Below are positions 9,238 to 18,363 of a stretch of DNA of 54,765 nucleotides, in pieces (the first letter of the stretch is position 1; every line of letters begins with the position of its first letter). This stretch comes from Alphaproteobacteria bacterium. GTDB taxonomy: Bacteria > Pseudomonadota > Alphaproteobacteria > Micavibrionales > UBA2020. The notes beneath the pieces are model-generated. The model was not told the DNA's origin, did not search any database, and saw nothing but the letters and a program-made list of their open reading frames with translations. The DNA lies in the NCBI GenBank assembly GCA_021413445.1, contig JAIOQI010000031.1:1-54765 (forward strand), in the 5' to 3' direction. The position numbers and the translations under genes are program-made.

Positions 9238-10347
9238 TCATGCGCGCGGCCAGTGCGTCATGAAATCGCCGCAGATGGCAACGCGCTGGGAATATAAGCC
9301 GTGCAAAACCGACCCCAGTTTTTTATAAAGAAATTTCGGCAGGCGGAGCACGAACCAGTGCAGGGCGCGCAGGAGACGCAGCTTCAGCGGCGGCGCGGTC
9401 ATCAGGTTGCGCAGCGAGACGCCCACAACCGGTCGCCAGGCGCTTTGATAGGTCACCGGGCGGCCCGCGGGCAAAATCCCCGTGAATCCGGGCGGCGGCC
9501 CCACGATGTCGAAGCTTTTTTCGAACGGCGCGCCGTCCGGCAGCGGCATCAGGTATTCAAGGTCGGCGACGCGCAGCCCCTGCTCCCCGTCAAACAGGAA
9601 GGCGCCGGGGTGGGCATCGACGACGGCGTAGCCTTGCGTATGGCAGCGGCGGAGGAAATCCATGCACTGCCGCGCGCGCTCAAGGGGGTACAGGCGGAGC
9701 CCGTCGTCTTCCCAGCGCCAGGATTCCCGGTAGAGAGGCATGACAAAATAATTCCCCCCCTGCTCGAGAATGGGGGCAATTTCGGGGATTTTCGCGCCCA
9801 GCTCCGCCCGCGCCTGGATCTCCCGTTGCAGGTAGTCCCGAGCGCTTTGGCGGAATGTTTTGCAGACTGCTTCCCTGCCGTTGAAATCGACGATATCTAT
9901 ACGGGCGCGGGCGGTATGGTTGTTCAGGCTTTTGAGCACCCGGTAGGGCGGCTGGAATGCAGCAAGGTTGCTTTTCGCTTTTTCCCGTATCGCTTGCTCT
10001 TGCTGCGGGAAGACCTGGTGCAACATTTTATTGCTGCATGCGTTGTTTTTCGGCGTGAGGACGTAAACATTTTGTTTTTTCAACTGGCGGCCCAAACTGC
10101 GCGCCGCCTTGAAAACACGCTGGTTGACGCCGTCCCGGATGTCCGGCTGCAGATCCTGTGAAGCCAAAGCCAATATGCAGGTATGAGAAGCAGGGCGCGG
10201 AATCACGGCATGAGCGGAATGGACATTACCCTGCTCCAGCAGGTCATACCCCCATGTCGAGAGTGTCCGCCTGATCTCATCATGCAGCACAGCTGGCAGC
10301 GGTTGCGGCGTGCAGAGAATAAACAACTCAACGGCGTGACCGTACAT
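9238..10347 (-). CDS. Kinase-like protein with degenerate NDK-like N-terminal region
   Basis: I do not recognise a named family over the full 369 residues. The C-terminal half looks like a protein-kinase-fold domain of the lipopolysaccharide-core (WaaP/Kdo kinase-like) kind. It has a likely ATP-binding lysine K163 (VCKTF), E176 in LQREIQAR, a catalytic-loop equivalent VVDAHPGAFLFD (D244) and a metal-binding VADLEY (D262). The N-terminal 120 residues (ELFILCTPQPLPAV, WGYDLLEQ, NVYVLTPKNN, MLHQVFPQQEQAI) follow the same pattern as the C-terminal NDK-like region of the preceding gene's product, but the histidine of the H-x-SD motif is missing. No signal peptide. It lies 4 bp after that gene and overlaps argC by 4 bp. 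A role in phosphorylating a surface glycan is inference. Confidence 0.6.
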   Translation of the reverse strand: MYGHAVELFILCTPQPLPAVLHDEIRRTLSTWGYDLLEQGNVHSAHAVIPRPASHTCILALASQDLQPDIRDGVNQRVFKAARSLGRQLKKQNVYVLTPKNNACSNKMLHQVFPQQEQAIREKAKSNLAAFQPPYRVLKSLNNHTARARIDIVDFNGREAVCKTFRQSARDYLQREIQARAELGAKIPEIAPILEQGGNYFVMPLYRESWRWEDDGLRLYPLERARQCMDFLRRCHTQGYAVVDAHPGAFLFDGEQGLRVADLEYLMPLPDGAPFEKSFDIVGPPPGFTGILPAGRPVTYQSAWRPVVGVSLRNLMTAPPLKLRLLRALHWFVLRLPKFLYKKLGSVLHGLYSQRVAICGDFMTHWPRA

Positions 10348-10351
10348 GGGC

Positions 10352-11884
10352 TTATTCCTTGTGGGCGCGGAGTTTCAGGAATTGTCCGTAAAGCTTGTTT
10401 TTATGTTCCTCGGAAAAAACGGTGTGCATGTAATCCAGCGCCTCTCCCGTATTGTCGCTGGTATGGATGAAGTTCGCGCGCTGCTTGGCAGGGTGTTGTG
10501 CATTGATCTTGTCCCGGAGAACATTTTTGTAAAGAATTCTTGCATTATCCACGTTCGGGGAGGCTTTTTTCTGCTTGCCGCGCAACGGTTTTGGCGACAG
10601 GTCGGCCATTACCAGCACATGGGCCGGCGCTCCGCCCGCCGCCGGCCAGGGGCCAGGGCTCCAGTTGCCGCCGCGCAGATGGCGGCTGACGGCGGCCCTT
10701 TGCTCCGGGGGAATGACGTGTTCTTCCAGCAGATGGAAACCTTTTTTGACCAGTTCCTGCCGGATGGCATCTATGGCTTGCCATTTTTCGGCGGCTTCCC
10801 TCAGGATAAAGACGCAGAGGCCCGGCGGGAAAGCGCTTTTCTGGTCGCTGAAGAAATGTTTTTTAACCCAGGAATTACGGTGGCTGTAACGGCTCAGCAT
10901 ATCCCGGGGCGGCTGCCATTCCTTTTCGGCCAGAAAAGCATCCAGCGTTTCCATGGTCTCGAGATGCTGCGACGGTATATGCAGCCGTCGCGCGCGCTCC
11001 AGCAAAATCCCCTTAAAGTCATGCTTGGGATACGGGTCGGGGCGCAGGCCGGTCGTGGTCGGCAGGCCGCTGGCCAGCCCTTTATGATAGAGTGCATGAT
11101 AAGCCAGGCTGAAGAAAGCGTCTTCGGCGGAGGGGATCAGGCAGTCCAGCGGCCCTTTTTCGGCGCGGGACAGGATGCCCTCGGCGAGATGCGGCGGATA
11201 ATAGGCCATGCTGTCGCCGCCGGAGGCGGTGCCGCCGGAAACGCTGTACAGGTCTATCGGCAGCGTGCCGAGGTGCTCTTCCAGCATGCTGCGGATGGCA
11301 AGGCTGTCGTGATCTGTGGTGAGGATATCGCTGTCCTCCCCTTCCGGCCAGTGTTCAAGCTGCTCCCACCAGCGTAACAGGGCATAAGCATAGCCGGCCT
11401 TGTTCAGTCTTTGGATCAGCCCCGACATGCGCCAGGTATCCGGGGCATATACGCGCTCGGCGTGGCTTCTCGGCTTGGTGACTTTCAGGGCCAGCCAGCG
11501 GGTGCTGCCCGTGCGGTAGATGCCGGCCGGCTTCAGCTTGCGCCGCGTCACGTAGCGTAGCCACCCCCCTAAGGATTTGAGGCGCAGGATATTCAGGTCC
11601 AGAGGCAGCAGGACGAATTGTGCATGCGCATAGTACCTGTAGTGGTAAAAGGCGCGGGTGGCCGCGCCGGCCAGCATGATAATTTCGGCGTTATTGTAGC
11701 GCACCTGCTGAAGCGCGTCGTATCGGCGTATATGGGCGCCGGCGAGGGTGTTGCTGAGGATGATATGGTCGGCACGGGCATGTTTTTGCAGCCAGTCCCT
11801 GACCGGCGCCGATGTCAGCCCCATGGCGACAAAGCGCGGGAATTCCGCCAGGAGTTTTGACAGGCTGCGGTTTCGGGCGGTCAT
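10352..11884 (-). CDS. Nucleotidyltransferase-like protein with C-terminal NDK-like domain
   Basis: This 510-residue protein matches no family I know end to end. Around 165-195 it has ALLRWWEQLEHWPEGEDSD followed by ILTTDHD, reminiscent of nucleotidyltransferase-fold sugar/lipid-modifying proteins. The C-terminal 130 residues look like a diverged nucleoside-diphosphate-kinase fold: CVFILREAAEKWQAIDAI, KKGFHLLEEHVIPPEQ, then NFIHTSDNTGEALDYM (H474) and VFSEE, mirroring the NDK NVIHGSDS...A..E..FF signature. The start was placed at 11884, where the ATG overlaps the GT25 stop by 4 bp; a start at 12010 would overlap GT25 by 130 bp. It is followed 4 bp later by the kinase-like gene. The setting suggests glycan or phosphoryl-group chemistry at the cell surface. 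Confidence 0.6.
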   Translation of the reverse strand: MTARNRSLSKLLAEFPRFVAMGLTSAPVRDWLQKHARADHIILSNTLAGAHIRRYDALQQVRYNNAEIIMLAGAATRAFYHYRYYAHAQFVLLPLDLNILRLKSLGGWLRYVTRRKLKPAGIYRTGSTRWLALKVTKPRSHAERVYAPDTWRMSGLIQRLNKAGYAYALLRWWEQLEHWPEGEDSDILTTDHDSLAIRSMLEEHLGTLPIDLYSVSGGTASGGDSMAYYPPHLAEGILSRAEKGPLDCLIPSAEDAFFSLAYHALYHKGLASGLPTTTGLRPDPYPKHDFKGILLERARRLHIPSQHLETMETLDAFLAEKEWQPPRDMLSRYSHRNSWVKKHFFSDQKSAFPPGLCVFILREAAEKWQAIDAIRQELVKKGFHLLEEHVIPPEQRAAVSRHLRGGNWSPGPWPAAGGAPAHVLVMADLSPKPLRGKQKKASPNVDNARILYKNVLRDKINAQHPAKQRANFIHTSDNTGEALDYMHTVFSEEHKNKLYGQFLKLRAHKE

Positions 11885-12690
11885 GATTTCCTCCAGCGCT
11901 GCTTCAGGAGTATATCGTGGGGCAGCGACGACCAATAGGCCCTGCGCTTGCCGACCAGTTCGGAAAATTTCAGCCAGAACCTGGTCAGGGGATAAACCGC
12001 CTTTTGCCAACCCGTCACTTGCGCGGTTTTATCAAAGCGCGCTTCGCCGATCGTCGAGTCAATATCCCTGTCCGGCGACACGGGGGAAGGCTTGACCGCG
12101 AATGTCTCAAGGCCGGTCTTCCAGACGTACGAATGGACGGTATCCACCGGCACGGCGGTTTTCTGCATATGGCGCAAAAAGCATGCCGCCGCCTTTTTGG
12201 TCAGCATATAGCCGTAGGCGCCGCCCGATGCCAGCAGCGGCCGGGTCAGGAGGTAGTCTCCGCAGAGCGGGCCGATCACGCGGCTTTTCTTATATACTTT
12301 TTCACCCTCCAGAAAACGCACCACATCCCATTCGACCGGATGCTTGGCGAGAGCGCTGATGACCTGGGGGAAATCGGGGGTCAGGAAAACATCGTCTTCG
12401 AGAATAACGGCGGAATCGATGTTGTGATCGACCATGTGCTGATAGACCGCGCGGTGGGACAACAGGCAGCCCATCTCCCCTTTTTTCAGGTCGCGCCCGA
12501 ACAAAAGGCGGCGGCGGGTTTTGGCATAGGATGGCAGCGTTTCGAGATCCAGATGGGCGCCGTCCACGCCGTCAAAGAAACTGTAAGGGACATGCAGCGG
12601 ATCCAGCCTCTCCGCCATGGAAAGGCGCCGCTCGGGGGAGCGTTTGAGGTTGATGACAAAGATGGGCGGAAATGAGTCTTGCGCGGCCAT
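11881..12690 (-). CDS. Glycosyltransferase family 25 (LPS-type)
   Basis: GT25 enzymes add galactose or glucose residues, typically to lipooligosaccharide. The 269-residue protein begins with PIFVINLKRSPERRLSM, the N-terminal GT25 signature. It continues with DLKKGEMGCLLSHRAVYQ and the metal-binding region SAVILEDDVFLTPDF, all in the order and spacing of the family. The segment SGGAYGYMLTKKAAACFL matches the acceptor-side motif. No membrane segment is seen, in line with cytoplasmic LPS glycosyltransferases that dock on the inner membrane. It starts only 3 bp after the pyrG stop and overlaps the next gene by 4 bp, so glycan genes are co-transcribed with pyrG. Sugar donor and acceptor are not predictable. 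Confidence 0.88.
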   Translation of the reverse strand: MAAQDSFPPIFVINLKRSPERRLSMAERLDPLHVPYSFFDGVDGAHLDLETLPSYAKTRRRLLFGRDLKKGEMGCLLSHRAVYQHMVDHNIDSAVILEDDVFLTPDFPQVISALAKHPVEWDVVRFLEGEKVYKKSRVIGPLCGDYLLTRPLLASGGAYGYMLTKKAAACFLRHMQKTAVPVDTVHSYVWKTGLETFAVKPSPVSPDRDIDSTIGEARFDKTAQVTGWQKAVYPLTRFWLKFSELVGKRRAYWSSLPHDILLKQRWRKS

Positions 12691-12693
12691 GGC

Positions 12694-14319
12694 TTAAACC
12701 AGTCTGCTCTTCTCCACAGCCGCCTTGATGAAGGAGGTGAACAGCGGGTGCGGCTCGAAGGGGCGTGATTTCAGCTCGGGGTGGAATTGCACGCCAACGA
12801 ACCAGGGGTGATCCTTCAGCTCGATGATTTCCGGCAGTTTCCCGTCCGGCGACATGCCGCAGAACACGACCCCGGCGTCTTCCAGCTGCTTTTTGTAAGT
12901 GGTGTTTACCTCATAGCGGTGGCGGTGACGTTCGGAAATCGTGTCCATGCCGTAAATGGCGCGCACTTTGCTGCCGGCGGCCAGTTTCGCCTGATAGGCG
13001 CCGAGGCGCATGGTGCCGCCGAGGTTGCCGCTTTCATTGCGGCGTTCCAACTCGCTGCCCTTCATCCATTCGGTCATCAGCCCGACGACTGGGTTGCCGT
13101 ATTTTCCGAACTCGCTGGAGCCGACGTCGTTCAGCCCCGCCTTGTTGCGGGCGATCTCGATCACCGCCATCTGCATGCCCAGGCATATCCCGAAATAAGG
13201 GATCTTCCTTTCGCGGGCGAATTGCACGGCCTTTATTTTGCCTTCCGTGCCGCGTTCCCCGAAGCCGCCGGGCACCAGGATGCCGTCGACATTCTCCAGG
13301 ACGCTCGCGCAGTCTTCTTTTTCAAAGGTTTCGGCATTCAGCCAGTTGAAGTTGACCTTGACGTTGTTGGCAAAACCGCCGTGGACCAAGGCCTCGGACA
13401 ATGATTTATAGCTGTCCAGCAGCGACGTATATTTTCCGACCACGCCGATCGTGACTTCGCCTTCCGGCTCGTCGATCCGCGCCATGATGTCGTACCAGCG
13501 TTTCAGGTCCGGCGCCGGCGCGGAAAGGCTGAAATATTTCAATACCTGCTCGTCCAGGCCCTGGTTGTGATAGCTGACCGGAACCTGATAGATGCTCGAG
13601 ACGTCTATCGCCGGAATGACGCATTCTTTTTTGAGGTTGCAGAACAGCGCGATCTTGCGGCGCTCATCGTCCGGGATCTCGCGGTCCGCGCGCACCAGCA
13701 GGATGCTGGGCTGGATCCCGACGGAGAGCAGCTCTTTCACCGAGTGCTGGGTGGGCTTTGTTTTCAGCTCGCCGGCCGCCTTGATATAGGGCATCAGCGT
13801 GACGTGGATATAGAGCGCGTTTTCATGGCCGACTTCGTTGCCGAACTGGCGGATGGCTTCGAGGAACGGCAGGCTTTCGATATCGCCGACCGTGCCGCCG
13901 ACCTCGCAGAGCACGAAATCCGCGTCGCCGTTATCGGAGCTGATGAAATCCTTGATCTCGTTGGTGATATGCGGGATGACCTGCACCGTCGCGCCCAGAT
14001 AGTCGCCGCGCCGTTCTTTATGGATGACGTTCCAGTAAATGCGCCCTGTGGTGATGATGTCGGAATTGCGCGCCGCGACGCCGGTAAAGCGCTCATAATG
14101 CCCCAGATCGAGGTCGGTTTCGGCGCCGTCGTCGGTCACATAGACTTCGCCGTGCTGGTAAGGGCTCATCGTGCCGGGATCGACGTTCAGGTAGGGGTCA
14201 AGCTTGCGGAGGCGGACCTTGAAGCCGCGCGCCTGCAAAACGGCGCCCAGTGCCGCCGAGGCCAGCCCCTTGCCCAGTGAAGACACCACCCCGCCTGTGA
14301 TAAAGATATAGCGTGGCAT
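12694..14319 (-). CDS. pyrG: CTP synthase
   Basis: PyrG converts UTP to CTP using glutamine and ATP. The 541-residue length is typical. The synthetase domain begins [20 protein letters not shown] with the P-loop-like [10 protein letters not shown], followed by [36 protein letters not shown] and [18 protein letters not shown]. The C-terminal class I glutamine amidotransferase domain has the nucleophile motif [15 protein letters not shown] and the His/Glu pair in [10 protein letters not shown]. In alphaproteobacteria pyrG commonly follows secG and precedes kdsA and eno. Here the kdsA/eno block is on the opposite strand and glycan genes follow pyrG instead. The gap to secG is 45 bp. Confidence 0.98.
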   Translation of the reverse strand: MPRYIFITGGVVSSLGKGLASAALGAVLQARGFKVRLRKLDPYLNVDPGTMSPYQHGEVYVTDDGAETDLDLGHYERFTGVAARNSDIITTGRIYWNVIHKERRGDYLGATVQVIPHITNEIKDFISSDNGDADFVLCEVGGTVGDIESLPFLEAIRQFGNEVGHENALYIHVTLMPYIKAAGELKTKPTQHSVKELLSVGIQPSILLVRADREIPDDERRKIALFCNLKKECVIPAIDVSSIYQVPVSYHNQGLDEQVLKYFSLSAPAPDLKRWYDIMARIDEPEGEVTIGVVGKYTSLLDSYKSLSEALVHGGFANNVKVNFNWLNAETFEKEDCASVLENVDGILVPGGFGERGTEGKIKAVQFARERKIPYFGICLGMQMAVIEIARNKAGLNDVGSSEFGKYGNPVVGLMTEWMKGSELERRNESGNLGGTMRLGAYQAKLAAGSKVRAIYGMDTISERHRHRYEVNTTYKKQLEDAGVVFCGMSPDGKLPEIIELKDHPWFVGVQFHPELKSRPFEPHPLFTSFIKAAVEKSRLV

Positions 14320-14364
14320 ATGTGTTCCTCTACTCCGTCATTGGCGGCTGACGCCTTCAGCGCG

Positions 14365-14790
14365 TCACTTTGAAATCGGGGCCGCAGGTTTACCCTTCTT
14401 GGGCGCCACTGTTTTTTCCTTTTGCGCCGCAGGTGCAGGAACGGTTTTCAGGGCCGCGTCATCCGGCGCCGTTGCCGTCGTCGTGTCCGGCGCTGCGGGT
14501 GCGGTTGTCTGTTCGGCGGCAGGCTGTCCGGTAGGCACATCCAGAATGCTCTTGGTGGCTGCGCTGTGATGTTCGGCAATGATGGCCAGGGTCAGGCTGG
14601 TCAGAAAGAAAATGCCCGCCAGGATAGTGGTGATGCGGGTCAGTACATCGCCCGAGCGGCGCGCCGCCATCAGGTTCGACATGCTGCCGGAGCTGCCCAG
14701 AAAACCGCCAACCTCGGAGGGCTGTATCAGCACAATGGCGATGATCGACAATGCGACAATCAGGTGAATGACCAAGACTACGGCGTCCAT
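14365..14790 (-). CDS. secG: Preprotein translocase subunit SecG
   Basis: SecG is a small inner-membrane partner of SecYE that assists SecA-driven export. The 141-residue protein has two hydrophobic helices (about 2-24, VVLVIHLIVALSIIAIVLIQ, and about 52-72, ITTILAGIFFLTSLTLAII). They are joined by the conserved cytoplasmic loop QPSEVGGFLGSSGSMSNLM and the arginine-rich segment AARRSGDVLTRIT. An Ala/Pro/Thr-rich tail with a basic end (PKKGKPAAPISK) follows; such tails vary in length in alphaproteobacterial SecG. It sits between tpiA and pyrG in the standard order. Confidence 0.93.
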   Translation of the reverse strand: MDAVVLVIHLIVALSIIAIVLIQPSEVGGFLGSSGSMSNLMAARRSGDVLTRITTILAGIFFLTSLTLAIIAEHHSAATKSILDVPTGQPAAEQTTAPAAPDTTTATAPDDAALKTVPAPAAQKEKTVAPKKGKPAAPISK

Positions 14791-14875
14791 GACTTGCGTT
14801 CCTTTTTATGTAAAAAATAACAGCTTAATTTCAGTATGTTTACTAGGCGTAATCCTATCAAAAATCCAGAGGATT

Positions 14876-15607
14876 TTACTGGCTGGCCTGGGCTATTGCC
14901 AGAAACTCATCTGCTTTCAGGCTGGCGCCGCCGACCAGGACCCCGTCAACATTGGGAATATGCAGGATTTCTGCGGCATTGGCTGCTTTGACAGAGCCGC
15001 CATAGAGGATGGGCAATGCGCCAACCTGGCTGCGGATCAGTGCGTGCATCTGGCGGATATCCTCGCTGGAGGCGGTTTTGCCGGTGCCGATCGCCCAGAT
15101 CGGTTCGTAGGCAATGACGGTGTTTTGTGGCGTTGCGGTGTCTGGAATAGAGGCTTTCAGCTGTTCCGAGACAATCCGGTTTGCCTGGCCCGCTGTTCTT
15201 TCGTGGTCGAGTTCCCCTACGCAGATAATCGCCGTCAGCCCCGCTGCATGGGCGGCTTTGGCCTTGGCAGCGACCATCACGCTGGTTTCCCTGTGGTGCT
15301 GGCGGCGCTCCGAATGCCCGACAATGACGTAAGAACAGCCCAGATCTTTGAGCATTTCCGCTGAAATATCCCCCGTAAACGCCCCGGATTGTTGGGAATG
15401 GCAGTCCTGCCCGCCCCATTTGATTTCAGACCCCTTCAGGGCTGCCGCCACAATGTCCACCATTGTTGCGGGCGGGCAGACGACCATCTGAAACTCCGTT
15501 GCTTTATGACTATTCGCGGCTGTAGCAAGTTTTTGTGTCCTCTCCCGGCTATCCGTCATGAGGCCATTCATTTTCCAGTTCCCGACAATCAGCTTGGCAG
15601 TGGTCAT
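14876..15607 (-). CDS. tpiA: Triosephosphate isomerase
   Basis: TpiA interconverts dihydroxyacetone phosphate and glyceraldehyde-3-phosphate. The 243-residue TIM barrel starts with KLIVGNWKMNGL (substrate lysine in the NWKMN motif). It contains the catalytic histidine in YVIVGHSERRQHH, the catalytic glutamate in IAYEPIWAIGTGKTAS, and the phosphate-binding ILYGGSVKAANAAEIL and GVLVGGASL. The leader gap to the divergent chaperone gene is 82 bp, and secG follows 85 bp downstream. The ATG follows a GGAAAGAGAGA ribosome-binding stretch. Confidence 0.97.
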   Translation of the reverse strand: MTTAKLIVGNWKMNGLMTDSRERTQKLATAANSHKATEFQMVVCPPATMVDIVAAALKGSEIKWGGQDCHSQQSGAFTGDISAEMLKDLGCSYVIVGHSERRQHHRETSVMVAAKAKAAHAAGLTAIICVGELDHERTAGQANRIVSEQLKASIPDTATPQNTVIAYEPIWAIGTGKTASSEDIRQMHALIRSQVGALPILYGGSVKAANAAEILHIPNVDGVLVGGASLKADEFLAIAQASQ

Positions 15608-15689
15608 TCTCTCTTTCCCCTTTGCTTTATTACTGTATCTTCGCTAAATATCTGTAGCTTATCAAGCGGCCTGGAAAAAGGATATTCAT

Positions 15690-17612
15690 ATGCTGAAACA
15701 GATGCGCGAAGGCGCAAAATCAACCGTATTAAAAACGGTGTTGTTCGGACTCTTGCTTCTGGCGATGGCCGGCCTGGCCCTGCTGGATGTTCAGGGCATG
15801 TTCCGGCGCGGCGTATCCAGCAATACGATCGTCAACTTCGGCAGGGAAAAGCTGACCGCCCCGGAGTTCGACCGTATCGTGCAGTCCACATTGCGCGAAC
15901 AGCAGATGAAGCAAAGCGATGCCTATCGCGCCGGCCTGCCGCTGCAAATATTGCGGCGTGAGATTGATAACCGCCTGTTCTCCATGGCCGCCAACGGCCT
16001 CGGCCTTCAGGTGGATGACGCCCTGGCTGCAAAGCAGGTAGGGGAGATCATCTCCCCTCTCGTTAAAAAAGGCTTGTCTGAAAAAGAAGCCCTGCAACGC
16101 ATTCTCCAGACTTATAACCTCAGCGAGGGCCAGATGGTGGCCTCGTTGAAGGAGCAGTTGTCCTTGCAGCAGTTGCTGGCCGTCATCACCTCCGGAGCCT
16201 ATGTCCCGCAACAACTGATCGGCGACGCGCTGAAGTACCGCCATGAATGGCGGCGCGGGGAATATTTCACGCTGACCGCCGAAAACGGGGCAGCGTCCAA
16301 GCCCCCGGCGGATGAAGAATTGAAGGCGTATTACGATTCCATTGCGGGGGAATATGCCCTGCCCGAATACCGCACCTTGTCGGTCATCGTGCTGGATAAA
16401 AAATCTCTTGGCGACAGCGTCAAAATTTCCGAGGACAAGCTGAAGCAGTATTATGATGACAATATCGGGGACTATAAAAGCTCTGAAGCGCGGGTCATTT
16501 CCCAGGTTGTCGCGGCGGATGAAGAGTCGGCCGTGAAAATCCATGACACGGCCCTGAAAACCGGGGATTTGAAAAAATCCGCCGCGGCGGCGGGCAAGGA
16601 TAAGGGCAGCTACATAAAGGCGGGCACTTTCACTGAAGCTTCCATGCCGGTTGAGCTCAGCAAACCCGCCTTTGCCGGCGAGGCCGGAAAAGCCCTGGCT
16701 CCCGTCAAGAGCGCCCTCGGCTGGCATGTTCTCTACATTGAGAAAGTCATCCCTGGGGTGACAAAGCCTTTTGATGCCGTGAAGTCCGACATTGAAAAAG
16801 AGCTTTCCCAGGAGCAGATTTCCGAGGCCGTCTATCAGGGCGCGAACAAAATCGATGACGAAATCGCCGGCGGGAAAACTTTGTCCGAGGTCGCCAAGGA
16901 ACACAATCTCCATGAAGTCATCCTGGAAAAGGTCGATGCCCACGGCATGGGCCAGAACGGCAGGAAGCCCGATGCCGCGATCCCCCTTTTCGACAAGGTG
17001 ATCGACACCGGATTTAACCTGAAAAAAGGCGCGGCCAGCCAGCTCATCGAAACGCCGGAGGGCTCGTTCGTCATCGCCAGCGCCGTGGATATTTTCCCCT
17101 CCGAACAGCAATCGTTCGACAAGGTCCGCGCCGACGTGCTCGCCCGCTGGAAGAAGAACAATCTGGTGAAGGCGCTGGCCGGCAAGTCCGCGAAAATCAT
17201 GGAGCGCCTGAAGCTCGGCGAGTCCTTTGACGGCATTGCCAAAGAACTGGGTAAGACCGTGCAATCGACTTCTTTAGTGCAGCGCGGAACTCCGGCGGCC
17301 AAGGCAAATATGAACGACGGGCTCATGGCCGCCCTCTTCTCCCTCGACAGGACGGGGCATGCCACGACTGTCAGTGGCGACGGCTCTGTCACCGTCATCC
17401 GCCTCGCCGAGCGCAAGATCCGCGCGCCGCAGGAAGCCAGCAAGGAAGATGCCGCGGGCATCGAGGCAATCCTGAAACGCTCGCTCAGGCAGGACCTTCT
17501 GGAGCAATACCGCATGTTCCTGATGGCCAAATACGACGTCACCATCAATGACAAGCTGATGGGTGAAATGTATGCGCCGAAGGATGAGGGCGACCTGGGC
17601 GGGGATGAGTAG
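15690..17612 (+). CDS. ppiD: PpiD-like periplasmic chaperone / peptidylprolyl isomerase
   Basis: This 640-residue protein has the architecture of membrane-anchored SurA/PpiD folding factors. A short basic N-terminus (MLKQMREGAKSTVLK) precedes one transmembrane helix (about 16-36). A SurA_N-like helical domain (about 50-220) comes next, with LREQQMKQSDAYRAGLPLQI and LKEQLSLQQLL. A parvulin-like region (about 265-360) contains RVISQVVA and LAPVKSALGWHVLYIEKV, and a long C-terminal domain completes the protein. PpiD helps outer-membrane and secreted proteins fold as they leave SecYEG. It is transcribed divergently from tpiA, a common alphaproteobacterial arrangement. The trp genes that I recall often following it in related genomes are absent; an unknown gene starts 45 bp downstream. 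Confidence 0.88.
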   Translation: MLKQMREGAKSTVLKTVLFGLLLLAMAGLALLDVQGMFRRGVSSNTIVNFGREKLTAPEFDRIVQSTLREQQMKQSDAYRAGLPLQILRREIDNRLFSMAANGLGLQVDDALAAKQVGEIISPLVKKGLSEKEALQRILQTYNLSEGQMVASLKEQLSLQQLLAVITSGAYVPQQLIGDALKYRHEWRRGEYFTLTAENGAASKPPADEELKAYYDSIAGEYALPEYRTLSVIVLDKKSLGDSVKISEDKLKQYYDDNIGDYKSSEARVISQVVAADEESAVKIHDTALKTGDLKKSAAAAGKDKGSYIKAGTFTEASMPVELSKPAFAGEAGKALAPVKSALGWHVLYIEKVIPGVTKPFDAVKSDIEKELSQEQISEAVYQGANKIDDEIAGGKTLSEVAKEHNLHEVILEKVDAHGMGQNGRKPDAAIPLFDKVIDTGFNLKKGAASQLIETPEGSFVIASAVDIFPSEQQSFDKVRADVLARWKKNNLVKALAGKSAKIMERLKLGESFDGIAKELGKTVQSTSLVQRGTPAAKANMNDGLMAALFSLDRTGHATTVSGDGSVTVIRLAERKIRAPQEASKEDAAGIEAILKRSLRQDLLEQYRMFLMAKYDVTINDKLMGEMYAPKDEGDLGGDE

Positions 17613-17657
17613 CATGGCTATATGCCATAAGCTTTAGGGGGTCTAAAGAGATAGCGT

Positions 17658-18320
17658 ATGGACACCCGGCAGGCCATCATCAAGGGGATTGCAGATTTTC
17701 ACAGCCTGAATGATCCGCACGACCGTTCCCTATCATGGGAGCATTGCTACAAATTCTTTCAGGGTAATCCGCGGGATCACGACCTCGCCTGCCTGCACCT
17801 CGCCTTTTATCTGGCGAGTTGGGGCATGTACAGAGGGTCCAGTTTTTTACTGCAAAAGGACTACCTCATCCATCGAGAGGCCGTGAAAGAAATACTAGAC
17901 CAAAAATATGCCAAGCTCAGGGATATTTCTATCGCCGATTTTTCTTCGGATAAGGGAGACGAAATAACGAAGGCGCTTTTCGAGCTGCTGAACCGGGTAA
18001 AGTCTTGCTACAATGATGCAAAGACCAAGCGAGGCGGGCCAGCCAATGTCACGGATACGCTGGCGACGAAAATCCTGATGGGAACGTTGGGGTGTATCCC
18101 GGCTTATGACCGTTACTTCACCATCGGGCTGAAAAAGCACAATTTAAAATCCTCTCCCCTGAATGGCTATAATTTTTCAGCTATGATGGATTTTTGTTCA
18201 AAATATCAAAAAGAATTTGAACAGGCTCAAGGGAATGTATCGCAACAGCGCGGCCTTCGTTATCCAATGATGAAAATCATTGATGCGTTTTTCTGGATTG
18301 AAGGAAGCGGCGAAGAATGA
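17658..18320 (+). CDS. Conserved hypothetical protein, soluble
   Basis: I cannot assign a function to this 220-residue protein. It is soluble by appearance, with no signal peptide or strong membrane helix. Its most distinctive stretch is CLHLAFYLASWGMYRGSSFL, followed by LLQKDYLIHREAVKEIL. I recall similar wording in uncharacterised proteins of many bacteria, often in accessory regions. The rest is helical with many Lys and Tyr residues, and base composition looks slightly more AT-rich than the flanking housekeeping genes. It starts 45 bp after the PpiD-like gene and ends before a large palindromic element and the convergent prs gene. Its placement where biosynthetic genes might be expected suggests acquisition. 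Confidence 0.7.
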   Translation: MDTRQAIIKGIADFHSLNDPHDRSLSWEHCYKFFQGNPRDHDLACLHLAFYLASWGMYRGSSFLLQKDYLIHREAVKEILDQKYAKLRDISIADFSSDKGDEITKALFELLNRVKSCYNDAKTKRGGPANVTDTLATKILMGTLGCIPAYDRYFTIGLKKHNLKSSPLNGYNFSAMMDFCSKYQKEFEQAQGNVSQQRGLRYPMMKIIDAFFWIEGSGEE

Positions 18321-18363
18321 GCGTCCTCAGGAGCCAGTACGTCAAGGGTAGCTATAACCATTG

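Noticed and set aside
11885..12010. A longer N-terminus for the nucleotidyltransferase/NDK-like gene
   Set aside because: It would overlap GT25 by 130 bp, and the ATG at 11884 makes the 4-bp overlap typical of this operon.
15729..17264. A 511-codon open frame antisense to the PpiD-like gene
   Set aside because: No start signal, no recognisable motifs, and it lies entirely within the well-supported plus-strand gene.
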